Assembly: GCA_030765045.1 (NCBI GenBank)
Contig: CM060970.1
Span: 48,294,076 to 48,358,075, forward strand
Length of the DNA stretch: 64,000 nt
Reading direction: 5' to 3'
Origin: Tenodera sinensis
Taxonomy: Eukaryota; Arthropoda; Insecta; Mantodea; Mantidae
This document shows positions 44,965-56,120 of this stretch, one piece after another. A program made the position numbers and the translations under genes. Within the stretch, counting starts at the first letter, position 1; every line of letters starts with the position of its first letter. The notes under the pieces were generated by a model. It did no database searches and was not told where the DNA came from. It saw nothing but the letters and a program-made list of their open reading frames with translations.

Positions 44965-45640
44965 GTCGCTACAATCTCAGACACGTATGAAGGCACATTG
45001 TTGTCATGAAAGAGAACTTTCCTTTTCGCAAGGTGTGGACGTTTAGCCTGAACAAACACTCTGCAGTTGTTGAAGAATCCGGTGATAGTTCTGGCCTTTT
45101 GAAGGTTGTCTTATGAGACCACACCTGGAAATCTCAGATAACTGTAGCCGCTACTTTTCCTGCATACGGAACATTGTTCCTTTCTTTGGTGCACTTTCAC
45201 ATGTCCCCACTCAGTGTTTGGGCTGCTTCTTCCTCTTTAGCGTGCAATGATGTATCCGTGTTTCATATTTATCTAAGATTATGACTTGCTCGCTGAATTG
45301 CGTTTAAACATGCGTACATTTTTTGAGAAAGGTTAATAGGAATACGTACTTTTTGGTTCATTGTTAACTAACGTGGTACCCTCGAGCGGGAAGCCTTCTT
45401 ATATCCAAAACTTCGTATAAATATAGTGGAAATGACTTATCGAGGACTATGCAATATCGCCCAAATTACGTACCTTCAATCGGTGGTAATTCACAATTTC
45501 ATCAAGCGTAGCGGTTTTGGGACTTGTGCACTTCTCTTGATTGGATAGACAACCACGTTCACTCTTTAACTGTCGAAAATGAGGGAAAGGTTTCTTAAAT
45601 GTTGAAACTAATTCCTCTTGTGTTTGTTGGGTTAAACCCT
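44965..45640 (-). pseudogene. mariner-type transposase, decayed and 3'-truncated
   Basis: Minus-strand pieces in order: SPKTATLDEIVNYHRLKVR (helix-turn-helix linker), TLVNNEPKSTYSY and MFKRNSASKS (linker before the first catalytic block), NMKHGYI, then KVHQRKEQCSVCRKSSGYSY, LRFPGVVS, DNLQKARTITGFFNN, and finally RPHLAKRKVLFHDNNVPSYV. In mariner transposases the last block reads KKVLFHQDNAPxH and carries the second catalytic Asp, kept here within HDN. The final SPDLAPSDYxLF block is missing: sequence below 44965 no longer matches. Many stops and shifts. This is a SETMAR-like mariner lineage, distinct from the Tc1-like element at 18434. Confidence 0.78.
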
Positions 45641-46245
45641 AGAAGAAAAGAAGATACTTCAACACAGTTTGCATTTCTGTTTGATCTATATTGTAGAAAA
45701 TGTTAACACACAAAAAAGTGACTACATTTACGCGTCTCAAACATTACAGCGCGCCATCTAAAGGATGGTACAATGAACATAGAAATACGACAATCTAAAA
45801 GACATTTCAGGCCAGGACATATTATAGCGCCCCTCGTATAGTAAGAAATGAATATGTCTGGGAATTTGTAATGCATAGAGAAATTTGGGTGACTAAGCAC
45901 ATCAGATTTTTACTAGCCAGTTCCTAATTAGCTACATTCTCAAGGGATGAATGGACTCTTTGTGTATGTGTAACGCAGTGCTATCCCTAAAACATTAAGT
46001 TATAGTTGCTCAGTGATATTGAAATGTGGCAGCAATAGGAAGAAAAGTGGCAACATAGGAAAATATTGACTTTGAAAGCAGTTGCTGTTAAATTGTAAAC
46101 ATGGCACGCAATGACAACTGCTCACTAGCACAAAGGGATTCCAAGCAAAGGCAGTTTGAAGTAGAGATCTGCTCATACAGGAAGCGACAAAGGAAACGGC
46201 GTGAATCACGCAGAGCTCTCTCTTTGATGGTTTTATCTCCTAGAG
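45641..46245. other. Unassigned stretch
   Basis: Overlapping short frames on both strands at 46000-46315 show no family. Confidence 0.4.
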
Positions 46246-46247
46246 CA

Positions 46248-46420
46248 AGTGCAGTTGCTTTTACTTGCTCTACCACGTCCATACAAGGTACAGAAGGTAT
46301 TGCATTCCACCCCAAAAAATCTATACCGAGATTTCAGTGGAAGCACACGTTGTGTGGTTTCCTAAATAAAACATATTTAGAAAAAGTTCCACACGCTTGT
46401 GCGCGCTTGTGTGTATAAAT
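46248..46420 (+). mobile_element. Family A 5' fragment
   Basis: CTTTTACTTGCTCTACCACG, GGTATTGCATTCCACCCC, TACCGAGATTTCAGTGGAAG, and ATATTTAGAAAAAGTTCC follow the family order. Confidence 0.75.
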
Positions 46421-46890
46421 AACTAAATAAAAATATTATTTTATAAAGCTTTATTTAAGGTCGCTTCAACCTTTTAGGTCTTATCGCGACCACTTACATA
46501 TTGAATACATTGCAATGCATTTGCACAATACAACAGCCGCTGGAGGTTCTCTATCGGATAATTGACAAATGAAGATCTACACACTTCATGGAGTTTACTT
46601 GTTGAGTTTTCCATCCAAGAGTTTCGCCATTGGTTATGTATTTGGTTATTTAAATATGTAACTGACTCGCTGTAAGGAATTTCAACGTGTTATCTGCTTG
46701 TTCATTTCCGGTTATATTGTTATGTGACGTTATTCACAGAAGTGTGATGCTCTTTACTCTGTTGAGTGTGGTGGAAAGGTCGTGCATTTCTTGCACAATA
46801 CATTGGTACTGTACATGTCATGGAGGGCTTTTAAAGTCAACAGGGAATCACTTATTAGGTAAGCATCACGATGCTCTATTTCCAATAGAT
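46421..46890. other. Unassigned stretch
   Basis: Nothing recognised. Confidence 0.4.
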
Positions 46891-46892
46891 AT

Positions 46893-47065
46893 TGTTAACG
46901 ACGCTGTCAATTGCCAGGATCACACCAGCGCCGCCGGTGTGCCAGAATTTCGTCCCGCAGGAATTCTTTTACATGCCAGTAAATCTACACTTGGGTAAGC
47001 AAACTTAAAAGCCACTTGGTATCTGTAGACCAGTGTCTGACCAACTGAGCCACCCAGACCGTCGT
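46893..47065 (-). mobile_element. SINE-D with internal deletion
   Basis: TTAACGACGCTGTCAATTGCC, GGTGTGCCAGAATTTCGTCC, TTACATGCCAGTAAATCTAC, then a jump to ACCAACTGAGCCACCCAGACC. About 35 bp around the B box are missing or altered. Confidence 0.85.
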
Positions 47066-47081
47066 GCGTGCGTGTGGGTGT

Positions 47082-47082
<1 letters not shown>

Positions 47083-47126
<44 letters not shown>
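47083..47126. repeat. (GC)/(GA)n microsatellite
   Basis: GCGCGCGC followed by about 18 GA units. Confidence 0.93.
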
Positions 47127-47127
<1 letters not shown>

Positions 47128-47384
47128 TGGAGTCAAACGGTATATAAAAACAGGGAAATAGCTGAGAACGAGCATTGTACGCTCTCTAAGCCTAATATTT
47201 AATTATGGATACACGTGAATTCTTAACACACGTGTTTAGAAATAAATTCGCCGCTATTCTCGCGAATTACGCTAGTGCGGTTGGGATGAAAATTTCTCCC
47301 GCGCTTGCGCAGTAAGAAGAAAACCATTTATTGACTTGAACAAATCAATGGAGCTGCTTGCCATCTTGGAGAAAGTTGCCATGT

Positions 47385-47800
47385 TTAATAATGTGAAATC
47401 CTGAAGGGCCTACATGGGTATGGGGAACGGCAACCCCGAGGTACCTGAGCCACAGGTCCGGAGGCACAGCGGGCCTCCCTGCTCCCGGAGATACAAATAG
47501 GGAGACCTGATCCCCCAGGTTGGGGATTGGATCGAGCGGGCAACCTCTCATCCGGGGAAAAAAAAAACCATAGAGAAGCCTTCACGAATATCTCTGAATA
47601 TGTCCATACGATGACGACGACTTAAAAATATATGGTTGTGGAATTTGTTAGGTGGAATGTCAGAACTTCATACAATGCAAGAGAAATATTGGAACGACAG
47701 CGTGGAGGAGTTTAGCTATGGATAGAATAGAATGGAGGAAGAAGTTGAAGGAGGTCAAGGCTCGAGGATGGGCTCTGGTGTCGCAGTAAAAGAAGAATAC
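47385..47800 (+). pseudogene. Internally deleted RTE-like (CFDP2-type) LINE
   Basis: A GC-rich 5' leader (about 47400-47555) leads to a short run translating RWNVRTSYNA at about 47650. WNVRTLYxAG is the usual start of the apurinic endonuclease domain of CFDP2-type/RTE-like LINEs. Only about 40 bp later another frame reads WRSLAMDRIEWRKKLKEVKA and ends at a stop near 47790, which resembles the C-terminus of such ORFs (AxDRxxWRxxxxEAKA). The nearly 3 kb that would encode endonuclease, reverse transcriptase and thumb are missing, so this is a deletion derivative that could move only in trans. The family wording is from memory of motif shape, and the C-terminal match is the weaker part. Confidence 0.5.
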
Positions 47801-49200
47801 AGACATAGAGGAAACGGCTTACTACTGTTGTCACCAACTGTAGCCTCTACCCCCCCCCCTCCCCCATTATGGCGCAGTCTGGTTATATTCGGTGATATTC
47901 CATGTAAAGCTATAGCCATAGTTGGTGTTATTGCATCCATTATGTTGCCACAGAAACCCTTATTTTTGAACCCTTTTCAGAGAAGGCAACCGATAGATTT
48001 TGAAACAAGATACTGTTTAGATGCCACATTAATATGTGGACGCCATTGTATTGCTCATGTGTGCGTGACCTTCTCTTGAATTGTTTGAGCACTGCATGCA
48101 GTTATAGATACTGTCGTTATTTTTGTGTTCACAACATAGTAATGCATTGAATATATATTACGTTATTTTGCGTTCGTAAGTGATTTTGTCCAAAAGTGTT
48201 ACTGCAGAACAAGGTGAGTAGGTTCATGTGCTGCGTGTTAACGATGTTCAAGCATTATTTGAAAGTATGTTACTTTGACCCTGTGATATTTGAGGTTAGA
48301 AATGCTTTCATTATGTAGGTTAGCAGTACTGCTTTTTGGTGTAATATCCACTGCAGTTTAGTGTAATGCCGTCCATATTGAATTCTTGGGAACTGTCGAT
48401 AAGCTGTTTCCCCTTTTCTTGTTGAACCGCGATTGTTTTGTTTTAAAATAGTTTCTTAGAACGGGATGGCGGGTGGCTTACAACAGTACAGTGTTCACAA
48501 CCACTCTTAGTCACTCATGAATTTTGACTGCTTATAAACCACTAATTTTTTACCATTTTAACAAGAAGGTAAATAAGACAGCTTTGCCTACACATAAATA
48601 TGTATTCTCGCACTGAAAACTCGTTTCTGGAAGAATCTGTTGTAGTTCCGCTGTTTTTAATTTGAAGAGATTTCGAAGCACTTAAAGCAAGTGCTTTCGG
48701 AAGATAATGTATCTAATCTAGACAGGGAATACCGGATGAAACATTAATTGCTCTCGTAATATATAGGTTATGTACACAACACAATATTCTGTTGATATAC
48801 TTTAAAGTGTATACAAAGCCTGTAATACTTGGTGAAGATACGCCCACAAAACTGGGTCCCGTCATTTTTATCTCTCTGATTTTATCTTTGATAATGCATA
48901 CGTAATGCATATCTACATTTTTACTATCTTTTGGTGAGCCACTGATCACGACACCAGAAGGTGAATAGAACAACTGTGTAAACAATGAAGGTTAAAGGTC
49001 ACTAGTAACAGAATTTATCTGTATTATACTACAAAGGAATACATGGGAATTCCGGAGGGAAAGCAATTTAGTTAATGTCGATTTTCTCCATTATATCACT
49101 TCCCAAGAAATTGTATAGAACTATAGTTTCACACAACTATTTACTGAAACAATTACAAGGATTATGTTAACTGTTGTAACAATGTGATTAGAGCTCAGGA
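47801..49200. other. Unassigned stretch
   Basis: A C-run at about 47850-47865. The frame at 47732-48079 (115 codons) begins in the LINE tail and continues into unrelated sequence. A minus frame at 48713-48985 (90 codons) has no recognisable family. Confidence 0.4.
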
Positions 49201-49324
49201 TTTTAAGCAATAATATGGGAAATTAATTGTAACAGTCTTAAAAAGTGACAACACAGGTTCTCTCTTGTGAATATATTAATCTTTTTACACTGTGTGTAGG
49301 AAAAACATTGGAAAGGTAGAATGA

Positions 49325-49412
49325 GACCGAAAAATTCATTGCCACAACCGGGATTTGAGCCACGTATCTTCCGGTCTCCATCAGGTTGCTCTAACCACTG
49401 AGCTACGTGGCA
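49325..49412 (-). mobile_element. tRNA-like SINE head (closest to a tRNA in the window)
   Basis: The minus strand reads TTGCCACGTAGCTCAGTGG (A box, with TTGCCAC pairing to the terminal GTGGCAA) and GGCTCAAATCCCGG (B box). The acceptor ends and D-arm (GCTC/GAGC) pair, but the anticodon and T stems do not. AATTTTTCGG follows, similar to SINE-G bodies. It is a tRNA-derived SINE head or an old tRNA pseudogene. Confidence 0.6.
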
Positions 49413-49594
49413 ACTTGCCGGCACGACATTAAATTCTCCAACTGACTGCCTTTGAATGACCTTATGTCCCGGAGGGACTAGGGGTATCTAGGGCATTAAT
49501 GTTATGTTATCTCATACAAATTTGGGATCTCCTTGTGGCTTACCGAGAAAATATCCATTCATTTGGAGAATTAAATGTGGTGCCGCCATGTTGC

Positions 49595-49862
49595 CGTAGT
49601 AGGTTGGGGAATTTTCTTGAAAATCTTCGTGTCGCATCCTTGAACGATGCTGAGCTTAAATACAAAGTTAATTATTCAGCCGACTTTTCGTTTGCGAGCT
49701 ACACACACGCACACGCCCCAACCACAGGCGCATTTTTTTTCCAAAAAATACTTTTTAGATTCAGGGGTCCCAAAACATGTATTTCCGGTGAAAATTCGAT
49801 ATCGAATTTTTGGGTAGAATGCAATACTTTCCTTAGTATATGTAGTAGAAATTAAAAATTAG
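49595..49862 (-). mobile_element. Family A 5' part
   Basis: GTTGGGGAATTTTCTTGAAA, TCTTCGTGTCGCATCCTTGA, GCCGACTTTTCGTTTGCGAG, TATTTCCGGTGAAAATTCGA, TTTTTGGGTAGAATGCAATA and a decayed terminus TAGTAGAAATTAAAA. Confidence 0.82.
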
Positions 49863-50140
49863 ATGTTACATTCACTTGACTTTCGCTACCCATTCTTCCA
49901 CAAACTATCCCTATTCCTCTATATACTTCATGTTAATCGAGATAGGCACTTGTAGAAATGATTTTCTTGCATATTTTCTGTATGAAGATTGCCACTTCAG
50001 AAAGTGACGTTTTCGCAATCTTGGGTTTACACCAATTTTCCAAAAAGGGCATAAATGCATTGAATTTGCATTTTTCCTGAAATGTTCTTTTTTCGTCTCC
50101 AACTTACATTTGCAAGAATTATAACTTGACGTCTGTTCTA
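49863..50140 (-). mobile_element. Family A 3' part, second copy
   Basis: GTTACATTCACTTGACTTTCG, CTCTATATACTTCATGTTAA and TCGAGATAGGCACTTG start a new minus copy directly after the previous one's terminus. Confidence 0.65.
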
Positions 50141-50156
50141 TAGGAATTAAAAAAAA

Positions 50157-51830
50157 CTTACGTTTTTCACACGACTGTCTTTATCCACTTAGTTTATTTT
50201 GATATAACTTCAATAAGAATTTACACAAAATCTTAGTCCTCTCTCTTGTTCATCTTAATGGAGGTGAACGTGGTTCAATTACACGTTTCGTTTTAGATAA
50301 AAGGGGAAACAGGATGTGACGCCATAGTCAAATCTGTAGAAAGCGGGTCGCTCTGTGCTGCCTTTGAACATGCTCTCTCCATGATACAGCGAGAAACAAC
50401 TCAATGGTGAGAACATTAAAATAAACTGCCAAAAAAAAACTCAAAATAACAACGAATATCTCGGAAATGGTTGATATAAAAGTGTTTTAAAGAGGTGGAC
50501 CGTTTTATACTGTAACTTTTTGTCTTGTCGCTTACGTTTGTCAGTTATACAAAATTTCTTTAGAAGGAAAGATAACGAATTTCTAGGTATTTGCAGAGTA
50601 CCTTAATCGTGCATCTTAAACATGTATTGTTTTACTTAAAATAGTAATTTTTGAGAAAGAAAAGTAGTGAAACAATGTCCATGTATAGGTTAGTTTAACA
50701 TTGGGATTTTCACCTTAAGATGCATCCTTGGAAGATGCTAGACTTAAATGCGAGGATGGTATTTAACCTACTTTCCTTTTTGCATTATACTTTTCACAAA
50801 CGCGCATTTGCGCACCTTTTATAAAAAAGATCCTTTCTCTTTTACTTTCTCTACTATGGTAGTAAGTAGAGGAAATATTGCATTCATCCCAAAATTTCGA
50901 TATGGAGATTTCACTGTAAGTATACGTTTTGAAGCTCTTGAATCCCAAAAAAAGCATTTTTAGAAAAATGTGTGGGTGGGTGGGCGTGTACAGCATAACT
51001 CAAAAACGAAAAGTCGGTTAGAAATCAAAGTTGATATTTAAGTTTAACACCTTTGAACGATGCTGCACGAAGATTTTGAAGAAAATTCCTCCACCCTAAA
51101 CTACCTTTCGCATTGAAAAATTATCGAAAATGATTTTCTCAACATGGCTCTAAGGATTTTGATTAAAACGCCATATATTTGTGACATTCATGTGATGGCA
51201 AATGAAATGTATATTTTAAATTTTCTGGCTAGAGCCCACGTAGTCCTGTTTACTCTGAATGACTTTTGCATAACTGGTATACCGTAAGAGATAGACCAAA
51301 TCTTACTATACAAAAATATAGATCTCGTCAAAACACACAATTTATGTCCAAGTTCATTTTATTTGTGGAGTGAACCATTTCGGAGATATTCCTTGTTATT
51401 TGTGCAAGTTTTACAATATTTTCCATTTTCTCAAATGGAAGGTCGTTATTTTCATTTTTTTATCTCTTGACCGTGCAAAGCGGAATTTTAAAGCCTTCAT
51501 ATAGCAAACAGCTTTTAAAGATTTAATTATCGTTCAAAGTCTGCTGTATTTCCATATTCCCCTTGCACCTATAAGAAAAGCAATAAGGTAATTTCTGCAA
51601 ATGTTTATCTCAACTAACATGAATATAGACGAATAAGAGTTTGTAAAAAGTTGATACGTATAAGAGTACACGAGCAGAGAAAGTCATGCGAGTGCAACAC
51701 AGATATTCTTTTTTGTTTTCTAGGTGATCTCAAAGAGTGTATTTTTGATACCATTTCCGTATGAAATTGTTGGTTGGAATGCACTAGTTCCTCTACTTAA
51801 TAAAGGTAGGCACTACAAAGGGTAGAAAAG
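50157..51830 (-). mobile_element. Old Family A copy split by a younger Family A copy
   Basis: The left part runs 50157-50843 (TTCACACGACTGTCTTTATC through ATGCATCCTTGGAAGATGC to CACCTTTTATAAAAAAGATCC). After the plus-strand copy it continues 51706-51830 (TTTTTTGTTTTCTAGGTGATC, TCAAAGAGTGTATTTTTGAT, TTGGTTGGAATGCACTAG). The break is in the T-run that precedes GGATTCAGGGG in intact copies. Confidence 0.78.
50844..51705 (+). mobile_element. Family A (HINE-like), nested near-complete copy
   Basis: Starts ACTTTCTCTACT right after TTTT and ends at GCAGAGAAAGT-CATGCGAGTGCAACACAGATATT before a T-run. Its interior contains all family blocks (CACTGTAAGTATACG, GTCGGTTAGAAATCAAAG, CCGTAAGAGATAGACCAAAT, CGGAGATATTCCTTG). 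Because it lies inside another copy, its ends can be read directly. Confidence 0.9.
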
Positions 51831-52360
51831 ACACGCCGTGCATTCTGCAGGAAATTAAAAATGTACATGTTTGACAGCTACTTCAAAAGTTTATCATTTC
51901 GTACAAAATCAAACAGCACACGTTTCTTGGCGTAATAAAGATAATGAATGGATCGATATTGAAAGCTGTGCTTTGTTTGCCTTAGATAAGAGCTAGGAAT
52001 ATATCACGTGACGCATACAGGAAATTGAAAAGAAAGGAAATAATGCAGCGAGTATAAGCTACACTTTAGGAAAGCGGAGCGAGATCTGTGTTAACGTCAG
52101 AAGCTACCAGCCCTTGCATAAGCAGAGAATACGAAAATAGCGCTCGTACACGAATGATCAAGGTTAGCCATAGGACAGGATTCTGAGTGGCCTAATTGCA
52201 TTGCGAGTGTTTAATGACTACACGAAACACTGAACAGTTAGTTTTTTAAATACAGCGTCTAGACAACCCATCGGCGTTTAATGTACATATCACAAAATGC
52301 TTTAACAAATGCAAGCAAGATCACGTCACAGAAAAACAGTGTGGCCAACGCTCAGTGAAA
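51831..52360. other. Unassigned stretch
   Basis: Nothing recognised. Confidence 0.4.
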
Positions 52361-52364
52361 AATC

Positions 52365-52690
52365 TGATGTTACACTCGCATGACTTTCTCTACTCTTGTA
52401 CTAAACATTACAAACTCTTATCCCAACATCTTCATGTTAGTCTAGATAAACTTTTGCAGAAATTATCTTATTGCTAATGTTGTGTAGGTCCAAGGGGAAT
52501 ATGGGAATACAGTAGGCTTTAAGCGATAGTCTAATCTTTTGAAACTGGTCGCTATAGGAAGGATTTTAAATTCCATTCTCTTTGCACGGTCAAGAGATCA
52601 AGTGAATAACGACCTTCCATGTACAAAAAACGTAGATCTCGTTAAAACACACCGTATGTCCAAATGCTTTTTTTTTTGGGGGGGGGGGAG
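52365..52690 (-). mobile_element. Family A 3' half
   Basis: AATCTGATGTTACACTCGCATG, ACTTTCTCTACT, GTAGGTCCAAGGGGAATATG, CAGTAGGCTTTAAGCGATAG, GTTAAAACACACCG. It ends in a T/G-run at about 52667-52689. Confidence 0.85.
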
Positions 52691-52759
52691 TTGGGTTAAC
52701 ATTTTAACTCGCACACTGTAGAGAAAAGTATAAGCATTGCAAACCTCACACAAATAACA

Positions 52760-52862
52760 AAGGCCCGGTTCAGTTCTGGTTGGGGTGAGAATTTTTCTCT
52801 AGCCAATGTTACTTCCCTAACCTCCCCAGAGTCGGAAAGTATGAATATGTGATCTAATGTAC
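52760..52862 (+). mobile_element. SINE-G fragment
   Basis: CCCGGTTCAGTTCTGGTTGG (B-box region), GTGAGAATTTTTCTCTAGCC, and GAAAGTATGAATATGTGATC resemble the fragments at 13738 and 14216. Confidence 0.6.
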
Positions 52863-53778
52863 CAAACCCAAAGAAAAACAACTGTATAAGAGTTAACGAC
52901 ATCCGCCGATATCGAGAAAAAAAAGACTACTAGCAAAACAAACTTGGAAATAATTAATCTGCACATAAAGGCAACTCCCTTGAGTTCGCTATCCCATTTG
53001 GATTCGATCCAGACTTGTTAAAAGCATTGGCCTTATTGGATTGACATCTAGGTGGGTGTTAAAAAAGACTAAACTCAAAACACTGGCAACATACGCAGTG
53101 CAGACAAGTTGATCTACATATCTTCAGATCAATTGATCCAATTCCCCGACTCTGTCATAGGGTGTTCTGTATGAAACATAGGTCTGAAGCGTCCAATGTT
53201 TGCATTCTCTGTGTTGGAACCATATTTCCTGGTTTCTAAATCCCTCGCAAACAGGGTACATACCCTTAACCTTAAAGGGTTTCTGGTAAAGCATTCTGAA
53301 TATATATCCTGAGTGATTCATATGAAATCTCTTAATTTTGTGTGGTACTTAACATTTCTTAAAAACATGTATGCCTTGGTGCTAAAATATCGGAATATCG
53401 CCTTTAGTCGTAGCAAAGACAATCTAAAGTTTCGATTATACATCTCTAGATTTACGCTATGTGGTGACGCACAAAAGGAAGCTTCAAGCTTCACAGTAAA
53501 TACTAGTAAAACCAACCAACGGCTCCCTTAGACTTTGAAAATGGTCTAGTGCATGACCATTGGGCTCACAAATATTTTTCTTCGTCTTCTCGTCTCCCTT
53601 ATGCCCTTTCGATCGTCAGGTTTCCTATGTTTTGTCCTATCCCTAGCTAGTTGTTTAGCTTCCCTCAAAGTTTGCACTTGGATCAAATTATTTGACCATA
53701 CTGGATTCATTGGTACTACCTACTTTTTACAGCCCTGGTATTATTCCTATAATGTAAGCTGCGCACTTTCCCATTATT
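52863..53778. other. Unassigned stretch
   Basis: Short frames at 53124-53531 overlap on both strands without a recognisable family. Confidence 0.4.
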
Positions 53779-54645
53779 ACTTTCTCTACTGGTAAGTAGG
53801 GGAAGTATTGTATTCCACCCAAAAATTCGATGTCGATATTTCACCGGAAATATGTTTTGAGACCCCCTGAATCCAAAAAAAGCATTTTTAGAAAAAGGTC
53901 CGTGTGTGTGTCTGTGTGTAAGTCTGTGTGTCTGTGTGTCAGTCTGTGGACAGCATAGCTCAAAAACGAAAAGTCGGTTAAAAACCAAAGTTGGTATTTA
54001 AGTTTGTCATTCAAGGATGCGACACGAAGATTTTGAAGAAAATAGCCCCACCCTAAACTACCCTTTACATGGAACATTTTTAAAAAATTTTGATTTTCTT
54101 GAAAATGGCTCTAACGATTTTGATTAAAATGTCATATGTTTGAGATATTTTTGTAACAAATGAAATGTATATCTTGAATTTTCTGGCTATAGCCCCTGTA
54201 GTCGTATTTTCTCTGGACGAATTTTGTATAACTGGTAAACCGTTAGAGATAGACAAAATCTTGCACTACAAAAATGTAGATCTTGCTAAAATGCACAATT
54301 TATGTCTCAATAAATTTTCTTGTAGGGTGAACCATTTCGGAGATATTCCTTGTTTTGTGTGTGAGTTTCGGAAAACTTAGAACTTTAGTGAAATGCAACA
54401 ACGTTGTTCGTTTTTGTATATGTTAATCGTGCAAAGAGAACAAAATCTCAAAGGTCAAAAAGATTTGACTGTCGCACAAAGCCTTCTGTATTCTAATATT
54501 CCCCTTGTACCTACAAGGACATAAGCAATAAGATAATTTGTACAAAGGTTTATTTTAACTAACACGAAGAAGGTACAGGAATAAGAGTTTGTAAGGATGG
54601 TTAGTACAAAAGTAGAGAAAGTCATGTGAGTGCAACACATCAGAT
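53779..54645 (+). mobile_element. Family A (HINE-like), best-preserved copy
   Basis: Starts ACTTTCTCTACT (53779-53790) after ATTATT. The inverse AGTAGAGAAAGT is at 54611-54622, followed by CATGTGAGTGCAACACATCAGATT and a T-run. ATGTG and CACAT can pair as a 5-bp stem around AGTGCAA. The short TG/TCTG tract is at about 53900-53945. No frame longer than about 90 codons exists and none resembles a replicase or helicase, so it is non-autonomous. Confidence 0.93.
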
Positions 54646-54649
54646 TTTT

Positions 54650-55920
54650 TTTTTTTTTTTTCATACACATACATTCATCTTTGGAAATAACCTTTACTCA
54701 TGCCGTTTGTTACAAATGTACCATGAGATATAACCGATTATTTATATCTCATTTAAAGAATTTCTTTTAAAAAGAGTGGCGGCCTCGTACCCCCGCTCTC
54801 GTTGACAATCATTCCCAGGGTTACATCGTCTTTTCATACACACTTTGCGAGTAAGAGCATGTGCTGGGATGCTTGGTGTTAGTAGATATTTATGCAAATT
54901 AGGATCGGATTCCGCATGAGCGCCCTTGTTAGTAGCTTTAATGAGCGTGCTGTCATACAGGCAGGCGCGTCATATTGATCGCTGGGCGACACCCACAGAA
55001 GACCTGAGTGGCGCTCAACGAGGAAAAACATGCAGGTGCGCTATATGTACATGGTGTAGAGGCCTAGCATGCAGGATTTCGAGAAATACCGGTATTGACA
55101 TGCATTGTACGAGACGAGATTGTGTGTAAGGGTACTACCGCAGAGTTACCGGTTTTATCTGCTGCCTTGTCTTTCCGGTCCGTGCCATTGATAAGTTGTC
55201 GCTCTTTACTTTTAAAACTCTTGATGTACTTATTTGTTGCTGTCATGAGTACACACACCTACATATATCTATTGAACTACATGTTGAGGAAACGTCCTTA
55301 AGACAGCCAGCTACCACGCACGCACGTACAGTCAGTGCATGGAATCGTGCCAATATAACAGGCAATGGTTTATGTTGGTAAGGGCAGTCTCCATCCTTTA
55401 CCTTGTTCTAACATTAAACTTAATGTTTGCCTTACTGCCCTCATCTTCACCCCTGAGTCTAAAAATGACCTTCGTTCGTTGGATAATGTTATAGTGCCAT
55501 ACTTTTAACATCAAACAAATAAGAAACAGACACATCTAAGGGCTGACGTTGACCGTCATTGCGAAGCATACATTCCAACCAAATTAGATGAAATACTTTC
55601 TATACTCCCCCCTTTCACCACTCGCCTAGGTCTGACCTTTGTTCACAGGCTAATGCATGTTTTTGAAGTTTAATTGAAGCTAACACGAGATTGGCACATC
55701 CATGGTTCGTTTGGAAAATGTAAGGAACTTCTGCCTATATTAAATAAAACGCTTGAAACCAGAATCTACACATGGCGGAGTACCCAGATGATATTAAGTT
55801 ATACATTTTACTTTAAACTGCTAATAGAATTCGTGGAAATTAAATGTACTTAAAACGTTGGCATATCTTTAAACATTAGCTAACACAAAGATTTAAAATT
55901 TGCTTGGCCACTGAAGCCAT
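54650..55920. other. Unassigned, partly GC-richer
   Basis: 54770-55330 is GC-richer with an octamer-like ATGCAAAT at about 54893 and scattered CG dinucleotides. No frame or repeat family was recognised. It is one of the few segments that could be host unique sequence. Confidence 0.35.
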
Positions 55921-55926
55921 ATAGCC

Positions 55927-56120
55927 CGCCCTTATAGTGTGATGGTAGCGTGTCTACCCCACATTCAAGAGGTCCCGAGTTCACATATCGATTAGGGTGA
56001 GTTATCCCTTTTTACCGAGGTTTTCCCTTATCCTTAGACGAATGTGAGATAACTTTAAGCTCTATGGACCTCGGGCTCAGTTTATTCATCGTCCCATATG
56101 ACATATGGCGTTGGAGGACA
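55927..56120 (+). mobile_element. SINE-H, near full length
   Basis: The head GTGTGATGGTAGCGTGTCTA and GGTCCCGAGTTCACATATCG (B box) are tRNA-like. The body reads AGGGTGAGTTATCCC, TTTTCCCTTATCCTTAGACG, GCTCTATGGACCTCGGGCTC. It matches 33130-33325 on the other strand. Confidence 0.82.

Noticed and set aside
47345..47585. Minus-strand Pro/Arg-rich frames of 66-68 codons
   Set aside because: They are antisense shadows of the GC-rich leader of the plus-strand LINE remnant.
49325..49412. Functional tRNA gene on the minus strand
   Set aside because: Acceptor ends and D-arm pair, but the anticodon and T stems do not, and a SINE-like body follows.
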